From an uncultured Gammaproteobacteria bacterium (GTDB lineage Bacteria > Pseudomonadota > Gammaproteobacteria > Eutrophobiales > Eutrophobiaceae), in contig CALSRS010000001.1 in assembly GCA_943788815.1 (NCBI GenBank), forward strand, positions 1,301,501 to 1,365,500: a DNA stretch of 64,000 bases. The letters are read 5' to 3'. Below are positions 30,690 through 40,918 of this stretch, piece by piece; positions within the stretch are counted from its first letter, which is position 1; each line of letters opens with the position of its first letter. The position numbers were made by a program, and so were the translations under genes. Under the pieces are notes generated by a model, which saw only the letters and a program-made list of their open reading frames with translations, was not told the origin of the DNA and did no database searches.

Positions 30690-33155
30690 ATGAATTTATT
30701 TTTTCAGAACAAAAGAATTAAAAATAAATTTCTTGCTGGAATAGTTTTGATATTTTCAGGATTGTCATTAAGTGGGAGTGCTTATGCACAAGATACTCTT
30801 GATACTACTGCGTCAGTTTCAAAACAACGGGAATTTTTGACTAAGTATTGTGTTGCCTGCCATAACGAAACGTTAAACACAGCAAATCTTATGTTGGACA
30901 AAGCTAATGTCCAGGATATTAGTGAAGCCCCTGCGCTGTGGGAGAAGGTAGTTACCAAGCTGACATTACGCGCCATGCCCCAGGTTGGTTTTCCCATGAG
31001 ACCCAGTGAGCCAGAATACGAACAGATGTTGTCTTACCTGACCGGGGAACTGGATGCCCTTGCAACAAAAAACTTGAACCCCGGCAAGCCCACGATTCAC
31101 CGATTAAATCGAACGGAATATGCAAACGCGGTCAGAGACCTGCTGAACCTTAAAATCGACCCTGCTGATTACCTTCCACCCGATAATATGGCCGAAGGTT
31201 TTGACAACATCGCAGATGTACTTGCTGTATCTCCTCTACTAATGGAGCAATATGTACTTGCTGCAAGCAAAATCAGCCGGCTTGCCGTTGGGCCTTCCAA
31301 TATGCTGCCGGTGAGTGAAACCTATGAAGTGTCTGAAGAATTTTTACAGAGACACAGGATGAGTGAAGACCTGCCTTTTGGTTCCAGAGGGGGTATTGCT
31401 ATTAAGCATTACTTCCCAATGACCGGGGAATACACCATGCGCGTCAAACTTTCTCGAAACGGCGAAGGTTACATCAGGGGGATGAGACACGAGAACCTTA
31501 TTGATGTCAGGCTGGACCACAATAGACTGGATCTGTTTAAGGTCGGCGGAGAGGTTTTCGGAAAATCAGGTCCACTATTTACGCACAGTCAAAATCCGGA
31601 TTTTGCTGGTGACACAGATCAGATTGGCTATGAACTTTCAGCCGACAAAGATATGGAAGTCACTTTCTCTGTCACAGCAGGGGAGCATCTTGTTGCCGTG
31701 ACATTCATGGATGCAAGCGCTAAAAAAACGGGATACCTGACGCCTGAACTCATGGTTCTCAACGTACAAAACTTTAAGGGTGGCGAAGCGATGCTGGACA
31801 GCGTAGTCATCACTGGCCCTTTTGGTGACACCGAAACCGGCTTAACACCCAGTCGTGAAAAAATCTTTATCTGCGAACCTGGAACAGTCTCCCAAGAAGA
31901 TCTCTGTGCCAACCAAATCATTACAAACATTGCCCATAGGGCGTTTCGCCGACAGGTTAAAGATGCTGAACTAAAAGATTTAATGGCCATGTATCGACAG
32001 GGGAGCAGTGAAGCAGGTTTTAACAGAGGTATAGAACTGGCACTGCAACGAATTCTAGCTGGTCCAGAATTTTTATTTCGAATCGAACAGCAACCGGATA
32101 ATGTAAAACCCGGAACGGTTTATCCTATTTCTGATCTTGACCTTGCCACGCGATTATCATTTTTTCTCTGGAGCAGTATTCCAGACGATGAATTATTGTC
32201 TATTGCTCAACGCAATGAATTACGTAAACCAGGCGTTCTCGAACAACAGGTCAACCGGATGTTAGCGGATGCCAAATCGGAAACGTTTATTAATAACTTT
32301 GGTGAGCAATGGCTGGCTCTGCGCAAGATTGATCTGGCAGCACCACAAAAAGCAGTATTTCCTTTATTTGATGGCGCTTTACGCGATGCGATGAAACAGG
32401 AACTCTCTACCTGGTTTGCCTATATGGTCAAGAGTGACAAAAGTGTACTGGATATACTCGATGCCGATTACACCTTTGTAAATGAAAGACTCGCACAGCA
32501 TTATGGGATTGAAGGTGTGTATGGTGAAAAATTTCGCAAGGTAAAAATAAACCAACCTGAACGAGCTGGATTACTTGGAAAACCGGGCCTTTTAATGGTG
32601 ACCTCATTTAACAGCAGGACGTCACCTGTGGTCAGAGGAAAATGGGTGTTAGAAAACATGGTTGATATGGCCCCACCACCTCCTCCTGCCGACGCATTTG
32701 AACCCGAACTACAAGTCCAGAATAAGGAAGGCAAGGCATTAACAATGAAGGAGGCGATGATAGAACACCGCCAAAATCCGGTTTGCGCCAACTGTCACAA
32801 GATGATGGAACCCATAGGTCTTGCTCTTGAAAATTTTGATGGTATTGGCAGTTATAGATCACTATATGAAGAAGCCAATGCTGCTGTAGATCCTTCAGGG
32901 ATACTTTTTGATAACACTGAATTTTCGGATACCAATGACTTTCGTAAACAATTAATAAAGCATTCTGACCGATTCGTCCACACTGTCGTTATGAAATTGA
33001 TGACCTATGGCCTGGGCAGAAAGATCGAATATTATGACCAACCGGTTATAAGAGATATAATTAATAAAACTGATACTGAGGATTACACCTGGTCGTCTTT
33101 GATACTGGGTGTCATCGAAAGTACACCATTTCAATACAGGAGAACCCCGCTATGA
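30690..33155 (+). CDS. DUF1592/DUF1588-type dihaem cytochrome c protein (cassette copy 2)
   Basis: 821 aa; CVACHNE and CANCHKMMEPIGLALENFDGIG; paralogue of the 27801 product. RBS-like AAGGGGTGG upstream; stop overlaps the next start (ATGA at 33152-33155). Confidence 0.85.
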   Translation: MNLFFQNKRIKNKFLAGIVLIFSGLSLSGSAYAQDTLDTTASVSKQREFLTKYCVACHNETLNTANLMLDKANVQDISEAPALWEKVVTKLTLRAMPQVGFPMRPSEPEYEQMLSYLTGELDALATKNLNPGKPTIHRLNRTEYANAVRDLLNLKIDPADYLPPDNMAEGFDNIADVLAVSPLLMEQYVLAASKISRLAVGPSNMLPVSETYEVSEEFLQRHRMSEDLPFGSRGGIAIKHYFPMTGEYTMRVKLSRNGEGYIRGMRHENLIDVRLDHNRLDLFKVGGEVFGKSGPLFTHSQNPDFAGDTDQIGYELSADKDMEVTFSVTAGEHLVAVTFMDASAKKTGYLTPELMVLNVQNFKGGEAMLDSVVITGPFGDTETGLTPSREKIFICEPGTVSQEDLCANQIITNIAHRAFRRQVKDAELKDLMAMYRQGSSEAGFNRGIELALQRILAGPEFLFRIEQQPDNVKPGTVYPISDLDLATRLSFFLWSSIPDDELLSIAQRNELRKPGVLEQQVNRMLADAKSETFINNFGEQWLALRKIDLAAPQKAVFPLFDGALRDAMKQELSTWFAYMVKSDKSVLDILDADYTFVNERLAQHYGIEGVYGEKFRKVKINQPERAGLLGKPGLLMVTSFNSRTSPVVRGKWVLENMVDMAPPPPPADAFEPELQVQNKEGKALTMKEAMIEHRQNPVCANCHKMMEPIGLALENFDGIGSYRSLYEEANAAVDPSGILFDNTEFSDTNDFRKQLIKHSDRFVHTVVMKLMTYGLGRKIEYYDQPVIRDIINKTDTEDYTWSSLILGVIESTPFQYRRTPL

Positions 33156-34489
33156 TGATATTCAAAAAAGCGATGCCAAGACGTTCCTTCCTCAAGGGTG
33201 CTGGCGCGACAGTTGCGCTACCCTTTCTCGATGCCATGGTTCCTGCCCTGGCTGCAAGCGGTGGAACCGGGCAACGTCCATTCAGAGTGGGTTATATTTA
33301 CCTGCCAACTGGCCGAATCATGGAAAACTGGACACCCTCAAGTACAGGTAGCGACTATAAACTGACCCCAACACTGGAACCTTTCGCTCCCCACCGCGAA
33401 GACATGCTGGTGCTCAGTGGTCTGGATGTCAAAGCAGGCAAGGGTTCTCATTCGGGCCCAGCTGCATCCTATATGACAGGCATTACCCCGGAAAAAGGCA
33501 CAAACACAGTAGGTATCTCTGTTGACCAGGTACTCGCAAAACAGATAGGCAAGGATACAACACTGGCATCTATGGAGCTGGGAATTGATCCACCTGAATG
33601 GGCAGGCGGTGCAGTTGACGGTCTTGCAGGTTATTACACCAGTACTATTTCATGGCGAACTGAAAACACGCCTTTACCCAGGCAAGTGAATCCTAGAAAC
33701 GTCTTTGAAAGATTATTTGGTGATACTGATACTCTGGATCCTGAAGCATTAAAAAAACGGATGGAGTCAAAGAGCAGCATCCTCGATTCGGTTGGTGAAG
33801 GCGTAAAAAGATTAATGACTTCAGTCGGCACAACAGATAAATATAAACTCGAAGAGTATTTTGAAGCTGTGCGTGACATAGAAAGAGGTATCGAGGTTAC
33901 TGAAACCAAATCTATGAATCAGGGATTTATTGATTCAGACATTATACGACCGGCAGGAATCCCCGTTACATATGAAGACCACGCAAACTTGATGTTCGAC
34001 ATGATGTTACTCTCATACCAAACAGATATGACGCGGGTGATCTCTTTCATGTTGGGCCATGAAGGCAGCGACAGAAATTATCTTGAACTGGGTGCAAAAG
34101 ACGGACATCACTCACTAACCCATCATAAAGGCAGACAGGAAGCGATTGATCTCGTTAAAAAGATCGATTTGCACCAGTCTGATTTATTGTCCCGCTTCAT
34201 TAGTAAAATGAAAGCGGCAGATGATGGGGAAGGATCTTTACTGGATAATACAGTCATTGTGGCCGGATGCGCACATAGTGATGGTAACCTGCATTTACAC
34301 ACTGATGTACCTACCCTGGTATTTGGAGGCGGTGTGAAAAATATTAAAGGTGGAAGACATATCCGTTATGAAGGTGACCCGGTATCCAATCTACACCTCA
34401 AGGTAATGGAAATGGCTGAAGTCTCTTCAGAAGAATACCTGACTGAGAAGAGTGATGCGACTGGTGTACTTGAAGGACTGACCGCATAA
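33152..34489 (+). CDS. DUF1552 family protein, Tat-exported (cassette copy 2)
   Basis: 445 aa; PRRSFLKGAGATVALPFLDAMVPALAA; FMLGHEGSDRNYLELGAKDGHHSLTHHKG. Confidence 0.85.
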   Translation: MMIFKKAMPRRSFLKGAGATVALPFLDAMVPALAASGGTGQRPFRVGYIYLPTGRIMENWTPSSTGSDYKLTPTLEPFAPHREDMLVLSGLDVKAGKGSHSGPAASYMTGITPEKGTNTVGISVDQVLAKQIGKDTTLASMELGIDPPEWAGGAVDGLAGYYTSTISWRTENTPLPRQVNPRNVFERLFGDTDTLDPEALKKRMESKSSILDSVGEGVKRLMTSVGTTDKYKLEEYFEAVRDIERGIEVTETKSMNQGFIDSDIIRPAGIPVTYEDHANLMFDMMLLSYQTDMTRVISFMLGHEGSDRNYLELGAKDGHHSLTHHKGRQEAIDLVKKIDLHQSDLLSRFISKMKAADDGEGSLLDNTVIVAGCAHSDGNLHLHTDVPTLVFGGGVKNIKGGRHIRYEGDPVSNLHLKVMEMAEVSSEEYLTEKSDATGVLEGLTA

Positions 34490-34509
34490 CACTCCTTTTA
34501 AAAAAAACT

Positions 34510-36192
34510 ATGGAAAGAAAAAATAGAAATATGGGAAATTTCAAATCACATCTGAGATCGATCATATTCCTTACGGGCATTCTGCCTGGTCTGGGTTTCA
34601 CCATGAGTCACGATATGGATATGGAACTCATCAGGGCTGTGAAACGTGGAGACATGCAGTTGGTTTCATCGCTGATTGACAATGGTAGTAGTGTCAATTC
34701 CGCTCAAAATGATGGTACTTCTGCCCTCGCCTGGGCGGTTTATCAAGACAATGAAGACATCGTTGACCTTTTAATTAATAGCGGAGACGGTGCGGATGTA
34801 AATGCACCCAATGAATACGGAATAAATCCATTACACCTGGCCTGCATGAACCAAAGTGCCAATATTGTGAGTAAACTACTTCAAGCTGGAGCAGATCCGA
34901 ATAATACAAAGTGGACTGGTGAATCCCCATTAATGACCTGTGCCAATACCGGTACACTGGACGCGGTCAGGGAACTGCTTGATAACGGTGCCGATGTTAA
35001 CGCGGCTGAGATTACTCAGACACAAACTGCTCTGATGTGGGCGGCAGCTGAAAAACACTCTGATATAGTCGCCTTACTGATAGATCGCGGGGCGAATATC
35101 AATGCGGTCTCAAAACTCATACCTGAAGCTGAGCCTTTCCATGTGGAAACACCGGGCTCCATGGGATTGAATTTTGCCCACACTCTAAGATTTAAAGAAT
35201 ATACCGGCGGCTTCACCGCATTGCTGTTTGCGGCACAGCAAGGCGATATTGAGTCGATGCGTATCCTGCTTGATGCTGGAGCTGATATTGACTTTGCAAC
35301 GAATGAGGAAGGATCAGCCCTGGTCATCGCTACCGCTGCTGGTCATGAGGAACTGGCCAATTATCTTCTCGAACGCGGCGCTGATCCAAATATCAAAGAT
35401 GCATACGGACACACCCCTCTACATTTTGCAGTGCATAGAGGCTTGCTGATAATGAATAACTGGGCGCCCTCTGAAACCGATAAATACGGTTGGGCGCGAC
35501 ATAACCTGCCAAACCTTGTTAGAACATTATTGCAGCATGGTGCCGATGTTGACCCCAGGGTCGAGTATGCCTTGCCATTTCTGGACAACCCATTCCTATC
35601 TCGAGCGGTTGAGGATCCCGCCCAGATTGAAATAGTTGGGTCAACCCCCCTACTCCTGGCGGCCGCATCTGGCGACATCGAGATTATGAAAATATTGATA
35701 GACCACGGTGCCGATAGAAACGTCAAAACTTATGGTGGAGCCACACTTTTCATGCTGGCTGCCGGTGCTGGCGCAGAGAAAGGAATAAGGGATGAAGCTA
35801 CGGCGATTGAAGCTGTTAAATACGTATTATCTCTGGGTAATGTAGATATCAATGCTCAGCTTACTGAAAATGATGCAAAGAATGGACCTGGTGCAGGAAA
35901 AATTGATGGCAGAAATATTATTCATTTTGCCGTAACACTGGCCTGGCCTGATATGATTCGGTATCTGGCAGAGCTGGGAGTAAACCTGGATAAAAGTGAC
36001 CGATACGGCATGACCCCTCTTATGATCGCCATGGGTGACCCTGAAGTACGCTACTACAGAAATATTCCAGTAGGTAGATATGACGATCGATACCGCCGAC
36101 CAAGAGCAGATAAGGAGATGGAAAATCTATTACTTGAAGTTGGAGCCTCTCCTTTTGCTGGCACACTTATAGATAAGGGTTCGGTAGACTAA
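34510..36192 (+). CDS. secreted ankyrin-repeat protein (cassette copy 2)
   Basis: 560 aa; multiple ankyrin repeats (YGINPLHLACMNQSANIVSKLLQAGADPNN); C-terminal ASPFAGTLIDKGSVD matches copy 1. Confidence 0.9.
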   Translation: MERKNRNMGNFKSHLRSIIFLTGILPGLGFTMSHDMDMELIRAVKRGDMQLVSSLIDNGSSVNSAQNDGTSALAWAVYQDNEDIVDLLINSGDGADVNAPNEYGINPLHLACMNQSANIVSKLLQAGADPNNTKWTGESPLMTCANTGTLDAVRELLDNGADVNAAEITQTQTALMWAAAEKHSDIVALLIDRGANINAVSKLIPEAEPFHVETPGSMGLNFAHTLRFKEYTGGFTALLFAAQQGDIESMRILLDAGADIDFATNEEGSALVIATAAGHEELANYLLERGADPNIKDAYGHTPLHFAVHRGLLIMNNWAPSETDKYGWARHNLPNLVRTLLQHGADVDPRVEYALPFLDNPFLSRAVEDPAQIEIVGSTPLLLAAASGDIEIMKILIDHGADRNVKTYGGATLFMLAAGAGAEKGIRDEATAIEAVKYVLSLGNVDINAQLTENDAKNGPGAGKIDGRNIIHFAVTLAWPDMIRYLAELGVNLDKSDRYGMTPLMIAMGDPEVRYYRNIPVGRYDDRYRRPRADKEMENLLLEVGASPFAGTLIDKGSVD

Positions 36193-36207
36193 AATTTATT
36201 TACCCTG

Positions 36208-36233
36208 CATTTTGTGATATCAATCACAAAATG
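36208..36233. promoter_or_regulatory. CRP/FNR-superfamily-like operator palindrome
   Basis: CATTTTGTGA-TATCAA-TCACAAAATG, a perfect 10 bp inverted repeat containing exactly TGTGA-N6-TCACA; lies between the ankyrin stop (36192) and the cytochrome c start (36441). Confidence 0.45.
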
Positions 36234-36440
36234 AGGTGAATCTCCGAATTAAACATCAATTTCCACCAAAATAAGCTAATCATTCAGAACTAAAATCTAT
36301 ATTAGAAGGTCGAATATAGTACTTAGAGAGAGTTTAATGAAACCCGCAGTTTTGGTATGATACGTGCGGCATAACAAAGGAAGTTATCTTCCCTAACATT
36401 TGAAGAGTTTATTAAAGTTGTTAATTCAAGAGGAAAAATA

Positions 36441-36761
36441 ATGAAAAATTTGAGCTATATATCTGCGCTTGCTTGTACACTGTTTTTAGTTGGCGTTTCA
36501 CCCGCACAGGCTGCTGGCGATGCTGCTGCCGGAGAATCACTTTATTCATCCATGGGATGCATGGGATGTCATGGTCCGTCGGGTAACAGTGCAATGCCTG
36601 ATATGTTTCCAAAGTTAGCTGGTCTCGAAGAAGCATATATTGATGAACAGTTACATGCTTTCAAGAGTGGTGAAAGACAAAATGCCACGATGCAGCCGAT
36701 GAGCAGCAGTCTCTCAGATGCGGATATTGCTAACATGGCAGCCTATTTAGCAGCACAATAA
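36441..36761 (+). CDS. class I c-type cytochrome
   Basis: 106 aa; signal peptide ending AQAA, haem motif CMGCHGPSGNS, Met-ligand candidate region NATMQPMSSSLSD. Confidence 0.9.
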   Translation: MKNLSYISALACTLFLVGVSPAQAAGDAAAGESLYSSMGCMGCHGPSGNSAMPDMFPKLAGLEEAYIDEQLHAFKSGERQNATMQPMSSSLSDADIANMAAYLAAQ

Positions 36762-36768
36762 CTTTACA

Positions 36769-36806
36769 GTTAGCCGGTCATCATTGCTTTTTGATGATCG
36801 GCTAAC
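36769..36806 (+). terminator. intrinsic-terminator-like hairpin after cytochrome c
   Basis: GTTAGCCGGTCATCA-loop-TGATGATCGGCTAAC, 15 bp stem with one G-T wobble. Confidence 0.6.
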
Positions 36807-36823
36807 CTTCATAGGTTGTATTC

Positions 36824-38182
36824 ATGCTTTTAGTCAAAATAATTCAATACAGCCTTTCCAGGAATCATCCCAAGCTCCTTGTACTTTTAATTACACTCAT
36901 ATTGCCTAATGCTTTTGCGCAGGATCTTAGCAGGGCACAAGCAACTGATGGCCCAAGTTTAATTCCCCAGGAAGGCATTGCGCTGTATGACCGTGAACAT
37001 CCGGTAATTGGTTACTCAACTCAAGCACCCATAGATAGATTTGCGCGACTGGGGCGTGAGATTGCAACTGGGAAGATTTCACTTAATAAAAATTCTACTC
37101 AAGGCTATTTAAGTGACCTGTTAGATAAACTTGAAATTGATCCAGATTCTCAAACCCTGGTTTATTCCAGAACCAGTCTTAACACAGGGTTAATCAGGGC
37201 AAATAATCCACGGGCGATCTATTTTAACGATGATACTTACGTTGCATGGGTGCCTGGTACTAATGTTATTGAAATCGCAACTATGGATCCTAACCTCGGG
37301 CCAGTATTTTATCTATTTGATCCCGATAGTATTGGTATCGAACGACAAGCAGGACAGTGTTTACGCTGTCACGATTCACTTACTTTATCCGGTGGTGGAG
37401 TTCCTCGATTTATACTTGGCTCGGGTTATACCTACTTTAATGGCAGCCTGGTTTCTCATGAAGGCTGGATACTCACCGACCAGGAAACACCTATAAAATT
37501 TCGCTGGGGTGGATGGTATGTCACGGGGCAGCATGGCAAGCAAGTTCATCTCGGAAATATTGTGGTGTCAAAGGCAGAAGAATTACAAGACCTTGAACAG
37601 GCGCGAATTGGGAATATAAACCGTCTGGATGATTTCTTTAAGACAGAATTATATCTCACACCCAACAGCGATATCGATGCGCTGATGGTATTAGAACATC
37701 AGGTACAAATACAAAACATGATTACCCGGGTAAATTATGATGTACGAAATTTACTTGTGCGTGAATTCACCAGCGTGATGAATGAAAGTGGGATATCACA
37801 GGAGACTAAAACCAGTATTACCGAGATTATTGAACCCCTGGTCAAGGCAATGTTCATGGTTGGTGAGGCGGAAGTTATAGACAGTATGAATGGAAATACA
37901 GGATATAGAAACAATTTTGAAGCTCGAGGACCAGTAGATTCCAAAGGAAGGTCTCTCAGGCAACTGGACCTGGAGTCCAGGCTATTTCGATACCCGTTGA
38001 GTTATCTGGTTTATTCAAGCGAATTTAAAGCCCTGCCAGGCCTGGCGAAAGAATTAATATTCGAACGATTTAATACCATACTCAATGGGAATGATACCAG
38101 TGACTCGTACTTACACCTCGATGAAAATGACAGGCTTGCCATTTATGAAATACTGACTGAAACACATCCGGATTTCCAATAA
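36824..38182 (+). CDS. secreted monohaem c-type cytochrome-like hypothetical protein
   Basis: 452 aa; signal peptide ending NAFAQ; one CxxCH motif GQCLRCHDSLTLSGGGVPRFI. Confidence 0.6.
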   Translation: MLLVKIIQYSLSRNHPKLLVLLITLILPNAFAQDLSRAQATDGPSLIPQEGIALYDREHPVIGYSTQAPIDRFARLGREIATGKISLNKNSTQGYLSDLLDKLEIDPDSQTLVYSRTSLNTGLIRANNPRAIYFNDDTYVAWVPGTNVIEIATMDPNLGPVFYLFDPDSIGIERQAGQCLRCHDSLTLSGGGVPRFILGSGYTYFNGSLVSHEGWILTDQETPIKFRWGGWYVTGQHGKQVHLGNIVVSKAEELQDLEQARIGNINRLDDFFKTELYLTPNSDIDALMVLEHQVQIQNMITRVNYDVRNLLVREFTSVMNESGISQETKTSITEIIEPLVKAMFMVGEAEVIDSMNGNTGYRNNFEARGPVDSKGRSLRQLDLESRLFRYPLSYLVYSSEFKALPGLAKELIFERFNTILNGNDTSDSYLHLDENDRLAIYEILTETHPDFQ

Positions 38183-38277
38183 AGAACCTCTTAGAATTAT
38201 GCGCAAACAGTACTAATACTTTGTCACTAATATTATTATACTTTTAAATATTAAAGCCTTTACTAAAGGAGAAACAG

Positions 38278-39150
38278 ATGGATCGTAAGATTTCTGATCT
38301 TTATGACGAATACCTGCATACCCCCATGGGACGAAGAAACTTCATGCACAAACTGACCTTACTTACGGGTAGCGTCGCGGCCGCATCGGCGGCACTTTCC
38401 CTACTGGAAGGAAACCAGGCGGTAGCTGCACAGGTAGAAGAAAATGATCCCCGGCTTCGTACTTCAATGATTTCCTACCCAGGTGCAGATGGTGAGGTTA
38501 AAGCCTATATGGCGCAACCAGTAGGCGCAGGAAAATTACCTGCCATCATAGTGATGCATGCCAATCGTGGTCTTTGGCCACACTTCAAAGATGTTACTCG
38601 CAAGATGGCATTAGGTGGGTTTATTGCGATCGCCCCGGATATGTTGTCGAGGGCCGGAGGCACACCAGAAGGTAATTCCAGAGGCCCAGAAGGTGATGAG
38701 GCATTGGCAAACCTGGCAAAAATAGATTCTAGTGATATCGAAAATGATTATGTTGCTGCGGTAAACTTTCTTAAAAATCATAACGAAACAACAGGTAAAG
38801 TGGGATCTATCGGATTTTGCTGGGGAGGAGGACACTCACTGGGGCTTGCGGTAAATTCGCCAGATCTAGGTGCTGCTGTTGCTTATTATGGCTCACCCCC
38901 AACATCCGGCTATGAAAAAATCTGCGCCCCTATACTGGGAAACTATGCCGCAGATGATCCTAGACTGGTCGGCAGCCTGCCGGACTTTATCAGTAACATG
39001 GAAAAAAATGCTAAGCCCTATGAGCTGTATATCTATCCGGGAACAAAACATGCCTTCAACCAGGACAACCGACCTGATCGATACAATCCAGAGGCTGCAA
39101 ATCTTGCCTGGGAACGTACTACATCATTTTTCAAGAAACACCTGGCTTAA
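38278..39150 (+). CDS. dienelactone hydrolase family protein, Tat-like signal
   Basis: 290 aa; MGRRNFMHK Tat-like motif; Cys nucleophile motif IGFCWGGGHSLG; C-terminal YPGTKHAFNQDNRPDRYN. Confidence 0.85.
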   Translation: MDRKISDLYDEYLHTPMGRRNFMHKLTLLTGSVAAASAALSLLEGNQAVAAQVEENDPRLRTSMISYPGADGEVKAYMAQPVGAGKLPAIIVMHANRGLWPHFKDVTRKMALGGFIAIAPDMLSRAGGTPEGNSRGPEGDEALANLAKIDSSDIENDYVAAVNFLKNHNETTGKVGSIGFCWGGGHSLGLAVNSPDLGAAVAYYGSPPTSGYEKICAPILGNYAADDPRLVGSLPDFISNMEKNAKPYELYIYPGTKHAFNQDNRPDRYNPEAANLAWERTTSFFKKHLA

Positions 39151-39173
39151 AATAATTATTTTTATGTCACACT

Positions 39174-39207
39174 GGATCCGGAGTACTTGCATAATTTCTC
39201 CGGATCC
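39174..39207. terminator. probable bidirectional terminator between convergent genes
   Basis: GGATCCGGAG-loop-CTCCGGATCC (10 bp arms) between the convergent genes ending at 39150 (+) and 39248 (-). Confidence 0.5.
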
Positions 39208-39247
39208 TGAGTGGCATTAATGAATTGTTTTTTTTAATAGCGAAATA

Positions 39248-40897
39248 TTATTCGCCAGAACGGTCGCGAAATTTACCAGTAAACGGTTTTGCACCCAGCT
39301 CTAACAATAGAGATGAGAGTTTCTTGTTCTCAATTGGGGGAGGCGAACGAAATCTAAAGTCTGAATTACCTGCACCTACCTGTCTAAACAACCTGCCTTC
39401 TGGATCGCCCATAGCCATGAGCATGGGCGTCATCCCATAACGATCTTTTGCATCTAAATCAGCGCCATTATCCGCCAGGAAACGAATCATGTTTGACCAG
39501 CCAAGATAAACCGCATGGTGCAAGCCTGTTCGACCATCTTGTTTGCCCTTTCCCGGACCAATAGCTGCGATCTCAGTCAGCGCGGCATTTACATTTACAT
39601 CTCCCAGGGACAACAAAAATTTGGCTGCTTCAATAGCATCGGCTTCATTGCGAGCACCTCTTTCTGATCCCAGTCCTGCCGCAAGCATAAATGCTGTACC
39701 ACCACCTATGGTCTCCACATTTTTGTCAGCGCCATATTCAAGAAGGTATTGCATAGCTTCAATATCACTGGAAATAGCAGCAATCATAAACGGAGTAGCC
39801 CCCACTGGATCCACCTGGGGAGGATCTTCCATAGCGCGAGAAAAAAATTCCATGTTGTGATATGGCAAGGAAAATTTTATCTTCGCATTTGGATCGGCAC
39901 CTTTTTCAAGTAGTGCCTTTACCACTTTAGGCATATTACTGCGGGTCCAACCAAACTTGTCCGTATCTGATGGTCGGAAGGTGTTAATTATGAGGACGCC
40001 TTCATGTAAGGCGTAATGTAAGGGTGTCATTCCCCATCCATCACTGACATTGGGATCTGCGCCGTTTTCAAGGAGCAGCATCGCCATCGCCTCATGACCA
40101 CTCTGTAGCGCAATGATAAGCGGTATACCATATTCACTATTTGAGGCATTGATATCCGCGCCAGCACTTATAAGTACCGTCGCTGATTCTATCGCTCCTT
40201 GTTGGGCAGCAAAATACAATGGCGTAAACCCACCGGTATATTTAGCAAAACGGATGGTATGCGGATAATTCTGACCAAAAACGACATTTTCATCTTCAAT
40301 GATATAAGTTTCGGGTTCCGGGATAAGTTTAGACACCGCATTCACATCTCCACCGGCATCAACCAGAAGCTTTACTGCATCTACATTATTTTCTGCAGCT
40401 GCCCACATCAAGGCAGTCTGGTTTTCCCGGTTGTCACTGGCATTAACATTGGCGCCGTGCTGTATCAATGCCTGCACCGCACTCGTTACTCCAAAATTAG
40501 CGCACAACATTAATGGTGAGACACCGGTAAGCTTATTTAGATTGGGATCAGCGCCCGCTTCCAACAGACTGATAACGATGGGAGCATTGCTGTTTTCACA
40601 GGCAAGAGATAGTGGCGTTACTCCAAAATCATTCGCCTTATTAACATCAGCACCAGCAGTTAACAATGAATTTACAGCCGTTTCATTATTATGATAAACC
40701 GCCCACGCAAGCACGCTGGTCCCATCACCTTGAGCTAAATTAATATCTTCACCTTGTGATATCAGGTTTTGTATTTGATCGAACTTATTATCTTTGGCTA
40801 CATCAAGCAAAGTTAACGCTGGACAATTAATAGCGAAAATACTGAGTAGCAGGATAAGGACTGGCTTTACCTGCCAGAGATACAGTCGCATTACCAT
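39248..40897 (-). CDS. secreted ankyrin-repeat protein (cassette copy 3)
   Basis: 549 aa; ankyrin repeats (FGVTPLSLACENSNAPIVISLLEAGADPN); C-terminal region homologous to the copies at 24773 and 34510. Confidence 0.9.
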   Translation of the reverse strand: MVMRLYLWQVKPVLILLLSIFAINCPALTLLDVAKDNKFDQIQNLISQGEDINLAQGDGTSVLAWAVYHNNETAVNSLLTAGADVNKANDFGVTPLSLACENSNAPIVISLLEAGADPNLNKLTGVSPLMLCANFGVTSAVQALIQHGANVNASDNRENQTALMWAAAENNVDAVKLLVDAGGDVNAVSKLIPEPETYIIEDENVVFGQNYPHTIRFAKYTGGFTPLYFAAQQGAIESATVLISAGADINASNSEYGIPLIIALQSGHEAMAMLLLENGADPNVSDGWGMTPLHYALHEGVLIINTFRPSDTDKFGWTRSNMPKVVKALLEKGADPNAKIKFSLPYHNMEFFSRAMEDPPQVDPVGATPFMIAAISSDIEAMQYLLEYGADKNVETIGGGTAFMLAAGLGSERGARNEADAIEAAKFLLSLGDVNVNAALTEIAAIGPGKGKQDGRTGLHHAVYLGWSNMIRFLADNGADLDAKDRYGMTPMLMAMGDPEGRLFRQVGAGNSDFRFRSPPPIENKKLSSLLLELGAKPFTGKFRDRSGE

Positions 40898-40918
40898 GAA
40901 ATGTCTATGTCGCTACGA

